A stretch of 64,000 nucleotides of DNA, taken from NCBI GenBank assembly GCA_903813345.2, contig CAIIXF020000007.1, positions 10,421,730 to 10,485,729 of the forward strand. The letters run 5' to 3'. Under the pieces are notes generated by a model. That model did not search any database, was not told the DNA's origin, and saw only the letters and a program-made list of their open reading frames with translations. The stretch is from Owenia fusiformis (taxonomy: Eukaryota > Annelida > Polychaeta > Sabellida > Oweniidae). The translations under genes and the position numbers were made by a program. Shown one piece after another: positions 63,401-64,000 of the stretch. How positions within the stretch are numbered: the stretch's first letter is position 1; every line of letters starts with the position of its first letter.

Positions 63401-63974
63401 GTATACCATTAGAATAAATACTATACTACATACTGTATACACCTTATTCAAATATTAGGCATAAGTAAATCTGCATTTTATATTAAGCATCTTGGAAGAA
63501 ATCACTGTGCCTTTAAACAAAACCTGCAGTAATTCCTATGTACTTGTATATGATTAATTCATATACCATTAGAACCTTTATTTTCTATAGTTGTTGCATT
63601 GATCTTATATTACGCCTTATATTATGTCCAAAAGTTTAAACTACAATAAAACCCATCTCATTCAAAAGTGTCCAGATTTATCAAAAACATGAATATCAAA
63701 ATATATATCAAATATTATCAAAAACATTTAAAACATGGATTTTAGCATTGAATATTATATACTTACTGTTTGTCAGCTATGGCTTTGTCTTTTTTATGGT
63801 AGTCCATTGATTTATCATAAGATGCCATTTCAAGATATGCATTTCCAATACAGCTGTAGAGGTTGGCAATGACTTCTTGTTTGTTAGGGACATCATCTTC
63901 AGTCCAGTTCTGGACAGTTTTAAGCACTTTCTTGGCCTGTTTGAGGCTCTGTTCATATTCCCCTTGAGACTGGG
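33276..63974 (-). CDS. ODAD4 (TTC25) homologue, 3' part, with greatly extended repeat tail
   Basis: Visible exons: 63974-63767, 63367-63281, 63070-62874, 59660-59415, 59199-59158, 57512-57456, 57099-57031, 55276-51521, 51395-50934, 50671-45431, 37273-37214, 36889-36827, 36548-34104, then either 33772-33726 or 33400-33276. The 5' exons lie beyond the right edge. The first four exons hold TPR-type helices with strong identity, as I recall it, to vertebrate TTC25 (AKSRSLDNIGRVYARRG, EKTWLYHEMGRC, WQLNATVLVAQAE). ODAD4 is a subunit of the outer dynein arm docking complex in motile cilia. From exon 59660-59415 onward every junction is phase 1, and the product is charged and low in complexity (SRSRSNSVKSDRSDKSDGS...). 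Human TTC25 also has a degenerate repetitive C-tail, but a far shorter one. Which exons are used together is unknown; the 45417 exon also has an in-frame stop and may be terminal. Confidence 0.85.
33726..33772 (-). CDS. ODAD4 alternative terminal exon 1
   Basis: Acceptor TTATAAAG before 33772; encodes ADNIQKNKDDSSVSN then TAA, using the phase-1 G from exon C. No donor precedes the stop, so it competes with the next terminal exon. A weak polypyrimidine tract lowers confidence. Confidence 0.45.
34104..36548 (-). CDS. ODAD4 giant repeat exon C (30-bp / 10-aa repeats)
   Basis: A 2445-nt exon, phase 1 on both sides (acceptor TTCTTCAG, donor GTAGTA after 34104; read-through would end at a stop at 34024). 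It opens ALGSIASGSHRNIRLSLDEP, then a Ser/Asn-rich basic part (KSNKRPVPPRYKKAASR), then about 60 copies of a 10-residue unit DESPRDEASK (variants KEESPRDNAS, KDGSPGDKTI), then a short polar end. Each unit alternates Lys and Asp/Glu around a Ser-Pro, the shape of a proline-directed kinase site. Confidence 0.83.
34310..36140 (-). repeat. Coding 30-bp tandem array in exon C, about 60 copies
   Basis: Plus-strand unit of the type CTTTACTAGCCTTGTCTCTT plus 10 bases. The block starting at 34741 recurs at 35011, exactly 270 bp (9 units) away. Units near 34350-35100 are most alike; those near 35900-36140 are diverged and include a 33-bp variant with a GATGATG insertion. Confidence 0.92.
36827..37273 (-). 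CDS. Two small phase-1 ODAD4 tail exons
   Basis: Exon 37273-37214 (60 nt) encodes DKSSSRRNSNASDSGNSRYK; exon 36889-36827 (63 nt) encodes ESESKDDDPSKEDTQQAEEA plus K. Both have consensus borders (TTTTAG/GTACGT and CTTCAG/GTAACC), and both start and end in phase 1, fitting any neighbouring cassette. Called from splice signals, phase and matching composition. Confidence 0.65.
38348..38556. mobile_element. TTAA-flanked element with GGTAG ends, 209 bp
   Basis: TTAA at 38344-38347 and 38557-38560; ends GGTAGATCCACATG and CAGAACTACC. Similar in style to the elements at 10926-11022 and 18107-19110. The inverted match beyond the first bases is weak. Confidence 0.35.
39560..39863. mobile_element. Non-autonomous element, 304 bp, 5-bp TSD
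   Basis: Starts CACTGGCGGATT and ends GGATCCGCCCCTG, flanked by TGGTT on both sides (39555-39559 and 39864-39868). The interior is made of G/C homopolymer runs and GGGCC/AAAA tracts. An inverted-orientation relative lies at 62526-62806. The 5-bp duplication plus CA(G)...(C)TG ends fit the hAT5-like group, but the superfamily is not proven. Confidence 0.7.
41145..41422. mobile_element. Non-autonomous element, 278 bp, 5-bp TSD
   Basis: Ends CAGGGGCGTAGCCAG and CTGGCTACGCCCATG, flanked by GTGAA (41140-41144 and 41423-41427). Internal GGGGGGTGCGATCGC motifs are repeated. The terminus CA(G/T)GGGCG resembles the 39560 element, with the same duplication length. Confidence 0.75.
42501..43000. mobile_element. 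hAT-like MITE, 500 bp, 6-bp TSD
   Basis: Terminal inverted repeats CAGGCCTGTCAACT / AAGTTGACAGGCCTG, flanked by ACATTG at 42495-42500 and 43001-43006. CAG...CTG ends with a 6-bp duplication fit a hAT-like mover. The interior has CACGCATTT repeats and a C-run; no transposase. Confidence 0.75.
43031..43512. repeat. 26-bp minisatellite, about 18 copies
   Basis: Unit TATTGTTGTTGTATCAGTGT plus ACATAG, with rare G/A variants (ATTATTG versus ATTGTTG). It directly follows the hAT-like element. Non-coding and likely length-polymorphic. Confidence 0.93.
43936..44112 (-). CDS. Hypothetical 58-aa single-pass membrane protein in the large ODAD4 intron
   Basis: ATG at 44112, TGA/TAA-type stop at 43936. 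The frame begins MASVIATMIWTLTQSF, continues with a hydrophobic helix (LFSFVLGYFLYGILNYL, about residues 15-32) and ends in a basic tail (KHKQPTVRGGIIL...). The TM-plus-positive-inside layout is that of a small organelle or ER membrane protein, and the codons look normal, but I recognise no family and see no promoter. It is sense to ODAD4 and lies about 1.3 kb after exon B, so an unlinked small gene, an alternative exon or chance are all open. Confidence 0.3.
   Translation of the reverse strand: MASVIATMIWTLTQSFLFSFVLGYFLYGILNYLKHKQPTVRGGIILHRGSIFTARKNG
45417..50671 (-). CDS. ODAD4 giant repeat exon B (27-bp / 9-aa repeats)
   Basis: Acceptor TTGAAG before 50671. It opens RSPKLRHRESVAVLGRGSLSK, then GWVEDDSS, then about 350 acidic, Ser-rich residues. 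About 150 tandem copies of a 9-residue unit SRPGSVDKA follow (variants SRPDSVDKA, SRPDSVDIA, SRPCSVETA). The frame stays open for more than 1740 codons to a TGA at 45417-45419. A phase-1 GT (after 45431) could splice onto 37273; otherwise the exon is terminal. The repeats put a Ser-Val-Asp-Lys and an Arg-Pro every 9 residues, giving a regular charge pattern. The 27-bp unit lacks stops in several frames, so long spurious ORFs appear on the other strand. Confidence 0.83.
45420..49560 (-). repeat. Coding 27-bp tandem array in exon B, about 150 copies
   Basis: Unit of the type CTACTTGCTTTGTCAACACT plus 7 more bases on the plus strand. A marker sequence CACTCATAGG occurs at 45821, 46550 and 47468, i.e. 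729 bp (27 units) and 918 bp (34 units) apart, each time inside the same variant block (Met-Ser-Val-Asp, Thr-Ala-Arg-Ser variants). This shows large in-frame segmental duplications within the array. The 3' end of the gene (low coordinates) is more regular than the 49300-49560 edge. Confidence 0.93.
50934..51395 (-). CDS. ODAD4 462-nt phase-1 exon with GWVEEDSS motif
   Basis: Acceptor TTATAG before 51395, donor GTATGT after 50934, phase 1 on both sides. The first residues are GAYDERASCGVESRMGWVEEDSS, followed by an acidic Ser/Asn-rich sequence without repeats. The GWVEEDSS block recurs as GWVEDDSS near the start of the next exon, suggesting old exon duplication or a conserved short binding motif. 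Confidence 0.75.
51521..55276 (-). CDS. ODAD4 giant repeat exon A (33-bp / 11-aa repeats)
   Basis: A 3756-nt exon, phase 1 to phase 1 (acceptor TTTCTAG-type at 55277-55278, donor GTGTGTAAG after 51521). It starts EKRHDRRKMISKVIEEKQ, basic and helical, then a Ser/Lys-rich stretch, then about 60 copies of an 11-residue unit of the type SRPASQAESVN (variants SKAESTK, KSRSASR). A roughly 450-residue acidic non-repetitive C-part follows (DYELDFESDLEMDGKSE, DSIVEDEQEDEMEQK). No stop occurs in 1251 codons, which by itself shows purifying selection on the frame. The product is predicted to be disordered, with many Ser-Arg-Pro sites suitable for phosphorylation. Confidence 0.85.
52912..55050 (-). repeat. 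Coding 33-bp tandem array in exon A
   Basis: About 64 units of 33 bp. The sequence near 53322 recurs at 53718, exactly 396 bp (12 units) away, together with its neighbours; the duplicated block spans about 53000-53760 in total. A subset of units carries a five-residue insert (SPKAE). Homogeneity is highest at 54230-54950 and lower toward 53900-54200. Confidence 0.9.
55550..56215. repeat. About 150-bp direct repeats, three diverged copies
   Basis: Segments containing TGTAGATGATTTTGAAAAA, CAATTTGAAG and GACCTTTTTGAACC recur three to four times. The edges carry GTGACA/TGTCAC motifs, and the right border TTCTGGTGGTGACATAA also occurs near 24737. Probably an interspersed repeat in ODAD4 intronic DNA. 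Confidence 0.65.
57031..59199 (-). CDS. Three small phase-1 linker exons of ODAD4
   Basis: Exon 59199-59158 encodes GADKYEDDDFEDDK (42 nt), exon 57512-57456 encodes VKHEPDHEFVYDMEYILHK (57 nt), and exon 57099-57031 encodes KKQEENTQNPKPDTDFFELYYGG (69 nt, first codon split). All have AG/GT borders (GT variants GTAAGT, GTAAAA, GTGTGT) and are symmetrical in phase 1. They are too short to stand out as ORFs and are called from splice sites plus phase. The aromatic DFFELYYGG and EFVYDMEYI could be short binding motifs in an otherwise disordered tail. Confidence 0.65.
57976..58164. mobile_element. Foldback element 1 of a palindrome cluster
   Basis: Arms ATAGGTTATTTACTGG... and ...CCAGAAATAACCTAT, about 85 bp each, enclose GAGGGAGCGCAGCGACCGAG. 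It sits in the ODAD4 intron between exons 59199-59158 and 57512-57456. A further inverted pair ATTTATTCCATAATAC (58163-58178) / GTATTATGGAATAAAT (58771-58786) encloses the next two palindromes. Confidence 0.65.
58383..58623. mobile_element. Foldback/MITE 2 of the palindrome cluster, carries TGACGTCA
   Basis: Perfect-looking 24-bp inverted ends TTATAACATACCTATGATGA... and complement. The interior has TCTGATTGGTCAAGGCGC, TGACGTCA (58490-58497) and ATAACCAATCAATC, a compact CCAAT/CRE-like combination. No ORF. Confidence 0.7.
58629..58741. mobile_element. Foldback 3 of the palindrome cluster
   Basis: TTATGTCACTATCGTGGCAC and its complement enclose about 60 bp containing CTCGG/CCTCGGG. It begins only 5 bp after foldback 2, and both lie inside the same outer inverted pair (58163-58178/58771-58786). 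Confidence 0.65.
58870..58995. repeat. About 16-bp degenerate tandem repeat AGTCAACTCAACCCCA
   Basis: Seven or so variants of GTCATCTCAACCC(TT/CA) follow one another. The next 70 bp carry the complement sense (GGTTGAC, GAGTTGAGTTGACTTA), giving a weak inverted arrangement. Intronic. Confidence 0.7.
60189..60792. mobile_element. hAT-like MITE, 604 bp, perfect 8-bp TSD
   Basis: Flanked by ATTCTGAT at 60181-60188 and 60793-60800. Ends TAGAGGAGTTACTCGCGAG and CTCGGGAGTTACACCTCTA are inverted repeats. The interior has many ACTCGAGTT copies in both orientations near the ends (sub-terminal repeats, likely transposase binding sites). No ORF. The 8-bp duplication identifies the hAT superfamily with good confidence. 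Confidence 0.85.
60934..62147 (+). mobile_element. Composite repeat with AAAATGGCGGCCATTTTT units and CGGA tail
   Basis: About five units of 134-148 bp, each with AAAATGGCGGCCATTTTTC, ACCAAAAGTGTCATAGG and CAAATATGAACAAAATCGCT. A (CGGA/CGTA)n stretch and the end CCTCCGAACTTCGTTCGATG follow. It shares its end with the repeat at 24000-24665. It lies in the ODAD4 intron; no coding. Confidence 0.7.
62042..62097. repeat. (CGGA)n/(CGTA)n microsatellite
   Basis: A tetranucleotide tract mixing CGGA and CGTA units at the 3' part of the composite repeat. CpG-dense compared with its surroundings. Confidence 0.9.
62526..62806. mobile_element. Inverted copy of the 39560 element family, 281 bp
   Basis: Flanked by ATAGC (62521-62525 and 62807-62811). 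Ends CAGGGGGGATCTGGGAACC and CCCAGATCTGCCAGTG correspond to the reverse complement of the 39560-39863 element, as do the internal GGGCC/AAAA tracts. It lies just before the ODAD4 exon at 62874. Confidence 0.75.
62874..63974 (-). CDS. ODAD4 conserved TPR core exons
   Basis: Three exons (63974-63767, 63367-63281, 63070-62874), with a fourth at 59660-59415, encode about four TPR units. They are NLYSCIGNAYLEMASYDKSM, then SLDNIGRVYARRGDFKDAI, then WLYHEMGRCHFQIGNYEEA, and VKLGDLQNAVDSFETAL on the fourth exon. The alternating small/aromatic TPR positions (W/L, G/A, Y/F) are intact. In the docking complex the TPR part of ODAD4 mediates protein contacts on the doublet microtubule. Phases 2, 2, 1 link these exons. 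Confidence 0.9.
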
Positions 63975-64000
63975 CTGTAAACATAAGCAAGTGTTCTTAA

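Overview
The window is metazoan nuclear DNA. It is AT-rich, with GT-AG introns of up to several kb, three protein-coding genes in 64 kb and many short non-autonomous transposons. The gene content (a motile-cilium dynein-docking protein, a Notch/CSL corepressor, a class B J-protein) and the element types suit a marine invertebrate bilaterian. I cannot name the phylum from sequence alone. No LTR, retroviral, Polinton or other virus-like fossil was recognised.

Layout. (1) 5601-21102, plus strand: a complete DNAJB6/DNAJB2-type co-chaperone in seven coding exons (282 aa). Its last intron holds a retroposed insertion (17413-20743) with a 13-bp target duplication and a poly(A) tail, itself hit by two TTAA-flanked elements. 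(2) 30907-25357, minus strand: a complete CIR1 homologue in eight exons (492 aa) ending in a long RS/RD-rich tail. It converges on DNAJB6. (3) 63974 down to 33276, minus strand: the 3' portion of an ODAD4 (TTC25) homologue whose 5' end lies beyond the right edge. Its first four visible exons carry the conserved TPR core. Beyond them the gene becomes extraordinary: a chain of exons that all begin and end in phase 1, three of which are giant coding tandem-repeat exons (33-bp, 27-bp and 30-bp units; 3756, about 5240 and 2445 bp). It closes with two alternative terminal exons. If all were joined, the visible part alone would encode about 4,350 residues.

The ODAD4 tail is the main candidate for something undescribed. 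It consists of phase-compatible, highly charged, Ser/Lys/Asp-rich repeat cassettes with different monomers (11, 9 and 10 residues). Each shows higher-order duplication in exact multiples of its monomer (396, 729, 918 and 270 bp). This looks like an intrinsically disordered tail of variable length on an axonemal docking protein, with built-in potential for splice and length variation.

The rest is introns and intergenic DNA populated by foldback elements (several with a TGACGTCA core), TTAA-flanked palindromes, three elements with 5-bp target duplications and CA(G/T)GGGCG-like ends, a hAT-like element with a perfect 8-bp duplication, two minisatellites, and a repeat family ending in (CGGA)n. 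All homology statements come from remembered family sequences; no search was run.
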